Origin: Priestia endophytica DSM 13796
GTDB lineage: Bacteria > Bacillota > Bacilli > Bacillales > Bacillaceae_H
Length of the DNA stretch: 64,000 bases
Reading direction: 5' to 3'
Assembly: GCF_900115845.1 (NCBI RefSeq)
Contig: NZ_FOXX01000006.1
Span: forward strand, 229,231 to 293,230
The notes under the pieces were generated by a model. The model saw only the letters and a list, made by a program, of their open reading frames with translations. It was not told where the DNA came from and made no database searches. The position numbers and the translations under genes are program-made. Every line of letters begins with the position of its first letter. Within the stretch, counting starts at the first letter, position 1. Positions 8,798 to 16,626 of this stretch are shown here, one piece after another.

Positions 8798-8836
8798 TAA
8801 GGAAAGTTTGTAAGTAACTTTTTCAATTGAGCTGTT

Positions 8837-8909
8837 AAAAGAAGGTAAGGTGATAATATGAAAAGCTATTATTTCTTTCTCTTTTTTGAGTTATTCACCT
8901 TCATCTTTT
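8837..8909 (+). repeat. Long imperfect inverted repeat
   Basis: Arms AAAAGA-AGGT-AAGGTGA-TAA and TTA-T-TCACCTT-CA-TCTTTT can form a roughly 16-pair interrupted stem around a 34-base loop. No T-run follows, so it is not a standard terminator. It could stabilise the 3' end of the glycosyltransferase mRNA. Confidence 0.45.
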
Positions 8910-9108
8910 AAGGTCTTCATTGAAGAAAAAGCGTTCTTTCTAACCCTTTTTAATCTTCTGTTTTAGATAATATTAGGGTTAAAAGTCTCCTTTAAAAAGG
9001 ATAATATGGTCTTTTAGGACAAGATTTAAGAAAAATGAATGATATGGAGAAGAAAAATTCTTCGGAAGTATTTTTCCGTAATTTGTAAATGTTATGCTTA
9101 AAAATAGC

Positions 9109-9140
9109 AAAAACCCTCTTTTGATAGAGGGTTTTTTTTA
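9109..9140 (+). terminator. Orphan intrinsic terminator
   Basis: AAAAACCCTCT pairs with AGAGGGTTTTT around a short loop, followed by eight T. It lies 310 bases beyond the nearest upstream gene with no ORF in between, so it may end a long 3' UTR or a small transcript. Confidence 0.8.
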
Positions 9141-9510
9141 TTTACAAATTTATTGAGAAAGAAATAAAAGCCTGATGCTTTGAAGGGTAAAGAAATCTAA
9201 CCCTTTAAAGAGGAAAAAATACGAAAATAAAAGACACATTAAAATAATTTATGTTATTTAAAAAAGAGATTGATTTTTCATAATTTAATTTACTTACTTA
9301 ATATGTAGATGCTTGTTTTCGAAAAAACAGGGGTATATAATAGCCTACTGTAGGACATAAGTCAATGGACGATTAATTAAAAAATGTGTACAAATTAGAA
9401 ACAAATAGCTTTATGGTAAAGATAAAATACCAATACACAATTAGGGGTACTATAATGTGTGAGTATTTGTCTTACACCTTGTGCACGAGAACATTAAAGG
9501 AGCGGATTTT

Positions 9511-11208
9511 ATGCGTCACTTACACGTATCTTCTGATGCGATTGAAACAACTTTAAGAGGAAAAGACGTACTAGCAATGCCAATGCTTAATAAAGGTGTG
9601 GCATTTACTGAAGAGGAAAGAAAAGAACTTGGACTTGAAGGTCTTCTTCCTCCAACAATTTTAACACTTGATGAGCAAGTAAAACGCGCTTACGAGCAGT
9701 TTAAAGCTCAGCCGGATAACTTACGTAAAAATGTTTCTTTAAATGATTTGCATAATCGTAATGAAGTGTTATTTTACAGACTTTTAACAGATCATCTTAG
9801 TGAAATGCTTCCAGTTGTGTACACGCCAACTGTGGGACAAGCCATTCAAGAATATAGCCATGAATACCGCCGTCCTGGTGGGGTATATCTTTCAATTGAT
9901 AATCCAGAAGGTATTGAGCAAGCGTTCAAGAACACTGGAAAATCACCTGAAGATATTGATTTAATGGTTATTACGGACTCTGAAAGTATTCTTGGAATTG
10001 GTGACTGGGGTGTTGGTGGAATTAACATCGCCATTGGTAAATTAGCTGTTTATACAGCAGCTGCTGGTATTGATCCAAGCCGTGTGTTACCAGTTGTTCT
10101 TGATGTTGGTACAAACAACAAAGAACTTTTAGAAGATCCACTTTATATTGGAAATCGTCATGAACGTATTCGTGGGGACCGCTATAACGAATTTGTGGAT
10201 ACGTTCATTGAAAAAGCATTAGAACAGTTTCCAAATGCGCTTCTTCATTGGGAAGACTTTGGTAATGTGAATGCTCGCCATATTATTGAAAAATATGGAA
10301 AGGAAATTTTAACGTTTAATGATGATATTCAGGGTACAGGAGCTGTTACACTTGCCGCTGTATTCTCAGCTGTTCAAGTAACAAAAACACCGATTAGCGA
10401 ACATCGCGTTGTTATCTTTGGACCAGGAACAGCAGGTATCGGGGTTGCTGATCAAATTCGTGATGCAATGGTTCTTGATGGAATTTCTAAAAAAGAAGCA
10501 CATGCACGCTTCTGGCCAATTGACTATCGTGGTCTTTTAACTGACGACATGGATGATTTATTAGGTTTCCAAGAACCTTATGCACGTAAGGCATCAGAAG
10601 TTGAAGGGTTTGCACGTGATGAAGAAGGTAAAATTTCACTATTAGAAGTCGTTAAACAAGTGAAGCCAACGATCTTAATTGGAACATCTGGTCAAGCAGG
10701 TGCGTTCACAGAAGAAATCGTAAAAGAGATGGCAAAACATGTAGAACGTCCAGCAATTTTACCGATGTCTAACCCAACAAAACTTGCTGAAGCTGTTCCG
10801 GAAGATTTACTAAACTGGACAGATGGAAAAGCACTAATTGCAACAGGTAGTCCGTTTGATCCTGTAACATACAAAGACGTAACATATGAGATTGGACAAT
10901 CCAACAACGCATTTGTATTCCCAGGATTAGGACTAGGTTCAATTGTAGTGAAAGCAAAAGTTATTACAGACAGTATGTTTGCAGCCTGTGCTGATGCTGT
11001 AGCAAAAATGGTAGATAGTTCTAAACCTGGTGCATCACTACTTCCAAGCATAAAACAACTTCGTGAGGTTTCCGTATCAGTAGCTATCGAAGTTGCAAAA
11101 GCAGCAATTGAAGACGGTGTTGCTGAAGAAGTACCAGAAGATGTAGAAAAAGCGGTAAATGCTGCAATTTGGAATCCTGTTTACCGTACAATCAAAGCAA
11201 CTAAATAA
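9511..11208 (+). CDS. maeA: NAD-dependent malic enzyme
   Basis: Oxidative decarboxylation of malate to pyruvate, in the cytoplasm. The ATG at 9511 follows AAAGGAGCGG at a good distance, giving 565 residues. An upstream GTG (9481) lacks an SD. Diagnostic segments are [48 protein letters not shown] and the dinucleotide fold FGPGTAGIG. Length fits MaeA/MalS rather than the short YtsJ type. The next gene is an AEC permease, the same pairing as ywkA(maeA)-ywkB in B. subtilis, which favours the name maeA, although MalS has the same length. The pair probably serves malate use. Confidence 0.9.
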   Translation: MRHLHVSSDAIETTLRGKDVLAMPMLNKGVAFTEEERKELGLEGLLPPTILTLDEQVKRAYEQFKAQPDNLRKNVSLNDLHNRNEVLFYRLLTDHLSEMLPVVYTPTVGQAIQEYSHEYRRPGGVYLSIDNPEGIEQAFKNTGKSPEDIDLMVITDSESILGIGDWGVGGINIAIGKLAVYTAAAGIDPSRVLPVVLDVGTNNKELLEDPLYIGNRHERIRGDRYNEFVDTFIEKALEQFPNALLHWEDFGNVNARHIIEKYGKEILTFNDDIQGTGAVTLAAVFSAVQVTKTPISEHRVVIFGPGTAGIGVADQIRDAMVLDGISKKEAHARFWPIDYRGLLTDDMDDLLGFQEPYARKASEVEGFARDEEGKISLLEVVKQVKPTILIGTSGQAGAFTEEIVKEMAKHVERPAILPMSNPTKLAEAVPEDLLNWTDGKALIATGSPFDPVTYKDVTYEIGQSNNAFVFPGLGLGSIVVKAKVITDSMFAACADAVAKMVDSSKPGASLLPSIKQLREVSVSVAIEVAKAAIEDGVAEEVPEDVEKAVNAAIWNPVYRTIKATK

Positions 11209-11216
11209 GCATTAAC

Positions 11217-11263
11217 AGAGAGTGAGGTTTGAGTTTTTCCACTCAGGCTTCTCTCTTTGCTGT
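11217..11263 (+). terminator. Hairpin between malic enzyme and permease genes
   Basis: GAGAGTGAGGTTTGAGT pairs imperfectly (G-U pairs and a bulge) with ACTCAGGCTTCTCTC. The downstream T-rich stretch is interrupted (TTTGCTGTTTT). It is probably a partial terminator or a processing site within the pair. Confidence 0.45.
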
Positions 11264-11285
11264 TTTATTTTAAGGAGGATTTTTC

Positions 11286-12242
11286 ATGGGAATTGAGCAT
11301 ATTCTTGTTATTTTAGCCCCCATCTTTTTCGTTATTGCTTTAGGCTATTTAGCAGGATACTTTAAAAAATACAATATGGAAACATCAAAGGGGCTTAACA
11401 CATTTGTTACAAAATTTGCGTTACCTGCCCATTTATTTGTAGGGGTTGTAACAACGTCAAAACAACAGTTTATTGAAAAATGGCCATTTGTTGTAACTAT
11501 GTTTTTGGGTATTGTTGGTTTTTATATTATTTTACTTATTGTTTCTCGTTATGCCTTTAAAATGGATTTAACAGGAGCATCAATGATTTCATTGAACTCT
11601 GCTCAACCAACGTTTGCTTTTATGGGGATTCCTGTACTAGGAAGTTTATTTGGAGCAGACGCAGTAGCAATTCCAATTGCGATTACAGGGATTGTTGTAA
11701 ATGCACTTTTAGATCCACTTTCTATTATTTTCGGTACAATTGGACAACGTGGAGATAATAAAGATGAAAAAAGCGAGAGTTTGTGGAAGGTTACTATTAA
11801 ATCGGTTCTTCATGGTTTATCAGAACCGCTTGCATGTGTTCCGCTTATCGGGATTGTCATTGTATTAATTGGTATTCCAATTCCTGAACTTTTCAATGAT
11901 ATGTTAAACCAAATTGGTACAACAACATCTGGTGTAGCATTGTTCGCTGTTGGGGTAACAATTGGAGTTCGTAAAATTAGTTTCAGCGTTGTGTCATTTG
12001 CAATTGCATTATTAAAAGTTGCTGTACAACCACTTGTAATGTTAGGAATTGCTACAATGATTGGTCTTTCAGCAGACGATACAGTAAAAGCAATGTTACT
12101 TGTTGCTTTTCCAGGTTCTGCAGTTGCAGCACTAATTGCAACGCGATTTGAAAAACGCGAAGCAGAAACAGCTTCAGCTTTCGTTATTAGTGCTATCCTT
12201 TCGTTAATTACGTTACCAATTCTTATTACATGGTTAATGTAA
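11286..12242 (+). CDS. AEC family permease, probable malate transporter (YwkB-like)
   Basis: 318-residue membrane protein of the auxin efflux carrier superfamily with about ten helices in two five-helix halves. Visible family features are the N-terminal [10 protein letters not shown] after helix 1, the [16 protein letters not shown] segment, and the C-terminal [25 protein letters not shown] precedes ATG 11286. It follows malic enzyme by 77 bases, as ywkB follows maeA in B. subtilis. Malate or a related dicarboxylate is therefore the inferred substrate, and direction of transport is not evident. Confidence 0.85.
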   Translation: MGIEHILVILAPIFFVIALGYLAGYFKKYNMETSKGLNTFVTKFALPAHLFVGVVTTSKQQFIEKWPFVVTMFLGIVGFYIILLIVSRYAFKMDLTGASMISLNSAQPTFAFMGIPVLGSLFGADAVAIPIAITGIVVNALLDPLSIIFGTIGQRGDNKDEKSESLWKVTIKSVLHGLSEPLACVPLIGIVIVLIGIPIPELFNDMLNQIGTTTSGVALFAVGVTIGVRKISFSVVSFAIALLKVAVQPLVMLGIATMIGLSADDTVKAMLLVAFPGSAVAALIATRFEKREAETASAFVISAILSLITLPILITWLM

Positions 12243-12284
12243 CAAAATATACTTCATAATGGAAGGCATTTTTGAACATTAAGG

Positions 12285-12324
12285 AAAAAAGAACTCTACT
12301 TAAAAAGTAGAGTTCTTTTTTTTT
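12285..12324 (+). terminator. Terminator after the malate gene pair
   Basis: AAAGAACTCTACTT pairs with AAGTAGAGTTCTTT around AAA, followed by a long T-run. Confidence 0.9.
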
Positions 12325-12356
12325 GAAGTTTTTTTCTATAATAGAGGAAAAAAGTC

Positions 12357-12387
12357 TTGCATCTTACGTAACGTAACGTTTTAAGAT
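12357..12387 (+). promoter_or_regulatory. MerR-type promoter with 19-base spacer
   Basis: TTGCAT (12357-12362) and TAAGAT (12382-12387) are separated by 19 bases instead of 17. The spacer contains the repetitive, partly palindromic TTACGTAACGTAACGT, flanked by CTTA and TAAG. This overlong spacer is the hallmark of promoters that MerR-family activators untwist. It lies just before a MerR-family gene, so autoregulation is likely. Confidence 0.7.
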
Positions 12388-12414
12388 AGAGAAGGAAAGG
12401 AATGATGGAAGGTG

Positions 12415-13167
12415 ATGAAATATAGCATTGGTCAGTTTGCAAAGAAAACGGGTGTTACGGTAAGAACACTGCGTTACTATGAAGAACTCGGTTTATTAAT
12501 TCCGGAATGTACCAAAACCAATCGGCGTTTTTATGATGATTCTCATCTTAGCTCTCTACAAAAAATTATTTCATTGAAGTATATCGGTCTTTCGCTTGAA
12601 AAAATTAAGAAGTATCTTAATGAAGAAGTATGGGACCTGCGGCAAAGTCTTCTGTTTCAACGTCAAATCATGGAGAAGGAAAGAGAGAAACTTACAAATA
12701 TTATTAAAGCGCTCGATAATGCGCTTGCGATTTCTAAAGAACAAAAAGAACTAAGTCCTTCTATATATGTGGCTATTATTGATAGTTTTCAAACGGAAGA
12801 AAAAAGTAAGAAAGCATTGAAGCAAATTTTGCCGGAAGATACAATTGATCGTATTTTTAACATTTCAGATGAAGAGCAAATTTTGTTGAATCAAAAATGG
12901 GTTAACATTTTTGTAGAACTAACAGATCTTTATAAGGAAGGAATAGAACCCCGTTCGCTTCTTGTTCAAAAATGTATTGGAAAAGTATATGATTTGCTCG
13001 TATCTTTTGTAGGAGAAGACTTATCTTTAATAACAGAAATAAAAGAAGAAGATTTACCGCAAGACTTATTGAAACTTCCTTCACCTTTTTCAGAAGAACA
13101 GCAAAAATGGATGGATGAAGCTTTTGAGCACCACTTTACTTTAATAGAAAAGAAAGAGAAAGGATAA
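12415..13167 (+). CDS. MerR-family regulator with TipAS-like ligand domain
   Basis: Transcription activator of about 250 residues. Residues 1-70 are the MerR winged HTH (YSIGQFAKKTGVTVRTLRYYEELGLL), followed by a dimer coiled coil to about 110. A C-terminal all-helical region resembles TipAS/antibiotic-binding domains (QKWVNIFVELTDL..., then SEEQQKWMDEAFEHH). ATG 12415 is preferred, with GTG 12412 directly before it. The gene is followed by a BmrA-like exporter five bases later and preceded by a 19-base-spacer promoter. The simplest model is a drug-inducible efflux operon. The inducer is unknown. Confidence 0.85.
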   Translation: MKYSIGQFAKKTGVTVRTLRYYEELGLLIPECTKTNRRFYDDSHLSSLQKIISLKYIGLSLEKIKKYLNEEVWDLRQSLLFQRQIMEKEREKLTNIIKALDNALAISKEQKELSPSIYVAIIDSFQTEEKSKKALKQILPEDTIDRIFNISDEEQILLNQKWVNIFVELTDLYKEGIEPRSLLVQKCIGKVYDLLVSFVGEDLSLITEIKEEDLPQDLLKLPSPFSEEQQKWMDEAFEHHFTLIEKKEKG

Positions 13168-13172
13168 GGAGT

Positions 13173-14912
13173 ATGGAGAAGGAAAATACAAAAGCAAATT
13201 TAGCCTCATTTTGGCAGTTACTAAAGAGCATAAAGCTTCCTAAAGCTATTATGATAACGGCATTAACGTTAAGTTTATTAGAAACAGGGGCTGCTCTTAT
13301 TGTTCCACTTTTTACAAAAAATTTAGTAGATAAAGCAGCTTCATCTGCTCTTGAGACATCTGTCATTGTTATACTCATTCTTGCCTTTATGTTACAAGCT
13401 ATTTCAGGTGGTATTTCCTCCTATATGATTATGTACGTAGGGGAAATTGTAGTCTCTCGCTTACGAAGTAACCTTTGGCGGAAAGTTCTTTTTTTAGAAG
13501 TTCCTTACTTTGATAAACATCAATCAGGCGAAACAATGAGTAGAATTACGCAAGATACAAATACAATTAAGACCCTTGTGACTCAGCATCTTGTTTCATT
13601 CTTAACAGGTATTGTCTCAATTGTTGGATCTGTTCTTATTTTGCTTTTCATCGACTGGAAAATGACGCTTGTTATGATATTAGCGGTTCCTTTCTCGCTA
13701 CTTCTTATGATCCCGCTAGGACGAAAAATGTACAGAATTTCAAAAGCGACTCAAGACGAACTTGCTTCATTTTCAGGAGAGCTTGGGCGTGTGCTTGGTG
13801 AAATCCGTCTTGTGAAAATGTATAGTGCAGAAAATGTAGAGGTTGAAAAAGGAGAGGAAGGAATTAAAAAGCTGTTCCGCTTTGGATTAAAAGAAGCGCG
13901 AATTCAGTCTGTGCTTCATCCCTTTATGACGCTTATTATGATGTTGGTAATTGTGGTTCTTATTGGATACGGGGGAGTAAGGGTTGCTTCTGGAACCCTT
14001 ACAGCAGGATCTCTTGTTGCGATTATTATTTACATGTTCCAGATTATCGTTCCATTTAGTCAGATGGCAACATCTTTTTCTGCTCTTCAAAAAGCACTTG
14101 GGGCGACAGAGAGAATTGGAGAAATGCTGAACTTACGAACGGAAGAAAAACAGGAAGGAAGAAATTTAGAAGAAGCACTTAAAGATATTAAGCTTAAGGA
14201 TATTTCTTTTTCTTATAACGATGAAACCCCTATCTTAAGAGATATGAACCTTCGCATTCCAAAAGGAAAAACAACGGCTTTTGTTGGTCCAAGTGGTGGA
14301 GGGAAAACCACGCTATTTTCGCTGCTAGAGCGATTTTATAAGCCAACTTCGGGAAGTATTACAATAGGAGAAGAAAATATTGATAGCTTTACGCTTTCTT
14401 CTTGGAGAAAAGCGATTAGCTATGTTTCACAAGAAAGTCCTATCATGTCAGGAACAATTCGAGAGAATATTTGTTATGGAGTAGGAAGAGAAGTGAGCGA
14501 TGAAGAAGTAAAAGAAGCTGCTAAACTTGCTAATGCAAAAGAGTTTATTGATAATCTTTCAGATGGGTTTCATACAGAGGTAGGAGAAAGAGGAATAAAG
14601 CTTTCAGGAGGACAGCGCCAGCGCATAGCTATTGCAAGAGCTCTTATTAGAGACCCGAAAATTTTGTTTCTTGATGAAGCAACGTCTAACTTAGACAGCT
14701 CTTCAGAACATCTCGTGCAACAAGCTTTAAATCGTTTAATGAAAGGACGAACAACACTTATTATTGCTCATAGACTCTCCACTGTTGTTCATGCGGACCA
14801 ACTTGTTGTAATCGAAAAAGGAGAAATATCAGGTGTTGGGACACACGAAGAGCTTTTGAAGAACCACGACCTTTATCAAAAGCTTGTGCAGCAACAGCAA
14901 ACTGAAAGATAA
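13173..14912 (+). CDS. ABC multidrug exporter, homodimeric (BmrA/LmrA type)
   Basis: Half-transporter of 579 residues with an N-terminal six-helix exporter domain (about 20-310) and a C-terminal ATPase. The ATPase shows Walker A GPSGGGKTT, signature LSGGQRQR, Walker B ILFLDEATSNLDSSS and H-loop IIAHRLST. Length and layout match BmrA-like drug exporters or lipid flippases. It is co-transcribed with the MerR/TipAS regulator, from which it is separated by five bases. Substrate specificity cannot be read from sequence. A strong bidirectional terminator follows. Confidence 0.9.
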   Translation: MEKENTKANLASFWQLLKSIKLPKAIMITALTLSLLETGAALIVPLFTKNLVDKAASSALETSVIVILILAFMLQAISGGISSYMIMYVGEIVVSRLRSNLWRKVLFLEVPYFDKHQSGETMSRITQDTNTIKTLVTQHLVSFLTGIVSIVGSVLILLFIDWKMTLVMILAVPFSLLLMIPLGRKMYRISKATQDELASFSGELGRVLGEIRLVKMYSAENVEVEKGEEGIKKLFRFGLKEARIQSVLHPFMTLIMMLVIVVLIGYGGVRVASGTLTAGSLVAIIIYMFQIIVPFSQMATSFSALQKALGATERIGEMLNLRTEEKQEGRNLEEALKDIKLKDISFSYNDETPILRDMNLRIPKGKTTAFVGPSGGGKTTLFSLLERFYKPTSGSITIGEENIDSFTLSSWRKAISYVSQESPIMSGTIRENICYGVGREVSDEEVKEAAKLANAKEFIDNLSDGFHTEVGERGIKLSGGQRQRIAIARALIRDPKILFLDEATSNLDSSSEHLVQQALNRLMKGRTTLIIAHRLSTVVHADQLVVIEKGEISGVGTHEELLKNHDLYQKLVQQQQTER

Positions 14913-14944
14913 AAAACGTGCGGCATAGAAACCGCACGTTTTTT
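14911..14944. terminator. Bidirectional terminator between exporter and fumC
   Basis: AAAAAACGTGCGG pairs with CCGCACGTTTTTT. T-runs on both strands serve the converging exporter and fumarase genes. Confidence 0.9.
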
Positions 14945-14946
14945 AT

Positions 14947-16335
14947 TTAAACGGAAGGGCTAATCATGTTTTCAGGTTTTACAACTTTGTCAAATTGCTC
15001 TTCTGTAAGCAGATCTAATTTTAGAGCCGCTTCTTTTAATGTTAATCCTTCTTGATGAGCATATTTAGCAATTTTAGCCGCATTTTCATATCCAATATGA
15101 GGATTTAAGGCTGTTACAAGCATAAGTGAATTTTGAACATTTTCTTGGATTTTTTCCAAGTTTGGTTCAATTCCTACAGCACATTTATCATTGAATGCTT
15201 TCATTGAATCGGCAAGAATTCTTGCTGACTGAAGGAAGTTATAAATGATTACCGGTTTAAAGACGTTAAGTTCAAAGTTTCCTTGACTTGCTGCAAATCC
15301 GATTGTTGCATCATTTCCCATTACTTGAGAAACAACCATCGTCATTGCTTCACTTTGTGTTGGGTTCACTTTTCCTGGCATAATAGAGCTTCCCGGTTCA
15401 TTAGCAGGAATCGTAATCTCCCCAATTCCGCAGCGAGGACCACTTGCTAACCAGCGTACATCATTAGCAATTTTCATTAAATCTGCTGCAAGAGCTTTTA
15501 AGGCACCGTGTGCGTATACAACTTCGTCATGACTTGTCAAGGCATGAAATTTATTCTGAGCAGAAGTGAACGTTTTACCAGTGATTTTACTAATTTCAGC
15601 TGCTACACGATCTCCAAATTCAGGGTGTGCATTAATGCCTGTACCAACAGCTGTGCCGCCAATAGCAAGCTCTTTTAGGTAGCTGATGCTCTCTTCTACC
15701 ATTTTTTCACTTTTTTCAAGCATGCGGTACCATCCACTAATTTCTTGACCAAGTGTAAGTGGAGTTGCATCTTGAAGGTGTGTACGACCAATTTTAATAA
15801 TGGAATCAAACTGCTCTGATTTTTGTTGGAACGTTTCTTTTAACGTGCGTAATGAAGGAAGAAGATGATCTTCAACCGCAATTACACCTGCAACATGAAG
15901 AGCCGTTGGAAACGTGTCATTTGAGCTTTGAGACATGTTAACATCATCATTTGGATGAAGACGCTCTTCGCTTCCTGTTTCTTGTAAAATTTGATTTCCT
16001 CTGTTCGCGATTACTTCATTTGTATTCATATTTGACTGTGTGCCGCTTCCTGTTTGCCAAACAACAAGTGGAAAGTGGTCTGTTAACTTTTCTTCAATTA
16101 CTTCATCCGCAGCTTTTGCAATTGCGTCTGCTTTTTCTTTTGATAATTTTCCTAAGTTATAGTTACTTAGTGCTGCGCTTTTCTTTAAAATAGCAAATGC
16201 TTTGATCACTTCAAGAGGCATTTTTTCTGTTCCAATTGGGAAGTTTTCTTTGCTGCGCTGTGTTTGAGCAGCCCATAGTTTGTCTGCTGGTACTTTCATT
16301 TCGCCAAGCGTATCTTTTTCAATACGGTATTCCAT
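14947..16335 (-). CDS. fumC: Class II fumarate hydratase
   Basis: Reversible hydration of fumarate to malate in the TCA cycle, an iron-independent homotetramer. ATG at 16335 follows AAGGGGGATC, giving 462 residues, the usual FumC length. A longer in-frame extension to 16389 has no SD. Signatures include [12 protein letters not shown], the substrate-binding [14 protein letters not shown], and the superfamily motif [13 protein letters not shown]. It diverges from the nitrite reductase operon and converges with the exporter. B. subtilis calls this gene citG. Confidence 0.95.
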   Translation of the reverse strand: MEYRIEKDTLGEMKVPADKLWAAQTQRSKENFPIGTEKMPLEVIKAFAILKKSAALSNYNLGKLSKEKADAIAKAADEVIEEKLTDHFPLVVWQTGSGTQSNMNTNEVIANRGNQILQETGSEERLHPNDDVNMSQSSNDTFPTALHVAGVIAVEDHLLPSLRTLKETFQQKSEQFDSIIKIGRTHLQDATPLTLGQEISGWYRMLEKSEKMVEESISYLKELAIGGTAVGTGINAHPEFGDRVAAEISKITGKTFTSAQNKFHALTSHDEVVYAHGALKALAADLMKIANDVRWLASGPRCGIGEITIPANEPGSSIMPGKVNPTQSEAMTMVVSQVMGNDATIGFAASQGNFELNVFKPVIIYNFLQSARILADSMKAFNDKCAVGIEPNLEKIQENVQNSLMLVTALNPHIGYENAAKIAKYAHQEGLTLKEAALKLDLLTEEQFDKVVKPENMISPSV

Positions 16336-16533
16336 TGTAGATCCCCCTTGAAATAAATAAAATAGTGGTTGTCTATTCAATATTACCATATTTTTATGAT
16401 ATGGTCACAGCGCTTTCATTTTTCTTTCCCTTATTCTTTTCTTCAAAAAGTGGTTTTCTTCTAGAACGCAGGCCCTCCTTGATAGAAAGCGTTTTCTAAA
16501 AGTAATTAAATTATCAGAATTTACAAAAAAACA

Positions 16534-16550
16534 TGTAAGGAAAACTCACA
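16534..16550 (+). promoter_or_regulatory. Possible TnrA/GlnR-type site upstream of nirB
   Basis: TGTAAGGAAAACTCACA matches the TGTNA-N7-TNACA inverted-repeat core used by TnrA/GlnR, with two mismatches in the AT-rich centre. B. subtilis nasDE is activated by TnrA, so the site is plausible, but its distance from the candidate -10 is somewhat long. Confidence 0.35.
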
Positions 16551-16583
16551 AACTGATTTTAAAAAAGACGTAAGTTTGTAAAT

Positions 16584-16600
16584 ATGTAAATACAATACAT
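16584..16600 (+). promoter_or_regulatory. NsrR-like palindrome over the nirB -10 region
   Basis: ATGTA-N7-TACAT inverted repeat overlapping TACAAT (16591-16596), the best -10 candidate. NO-sensing NsrR binds similar ATGTAT-type palindromes at nasD in B. subtilis. Just upstream, tandem TGTAAATA-like repeats (16577-16590) could also be ResD sites. All are inferred from motif shape. Confidence 0.35.
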
Positions 16601-16626
16601 GTTTTAATTCCAGAGGGGGAACTGTA

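Larger units (their letters stand above)
8798..9510 (+). other. 713-base intergenic region
   Basis: No convincing protein gene. It holds an imperfect inverted repeat (8837-8909), a second short repeat (TAACCCT near 8940 with AGGGTTA near 8976), an orphan strong terminator (9109-9139), and the leader of the malic enzyme gene with TATAAT at 9451-9456. A 17-codon frame with an AAGGTG SD lies in the first repeat, but it is too short to support. Confidence 0.5.

Noticed and set aside
16505..16520. CodY-like box near the nirB promoter
   Set aside because: About four mismatches to AATTTTCWGAAAATT, not better than expected in an AT-rich spacer.
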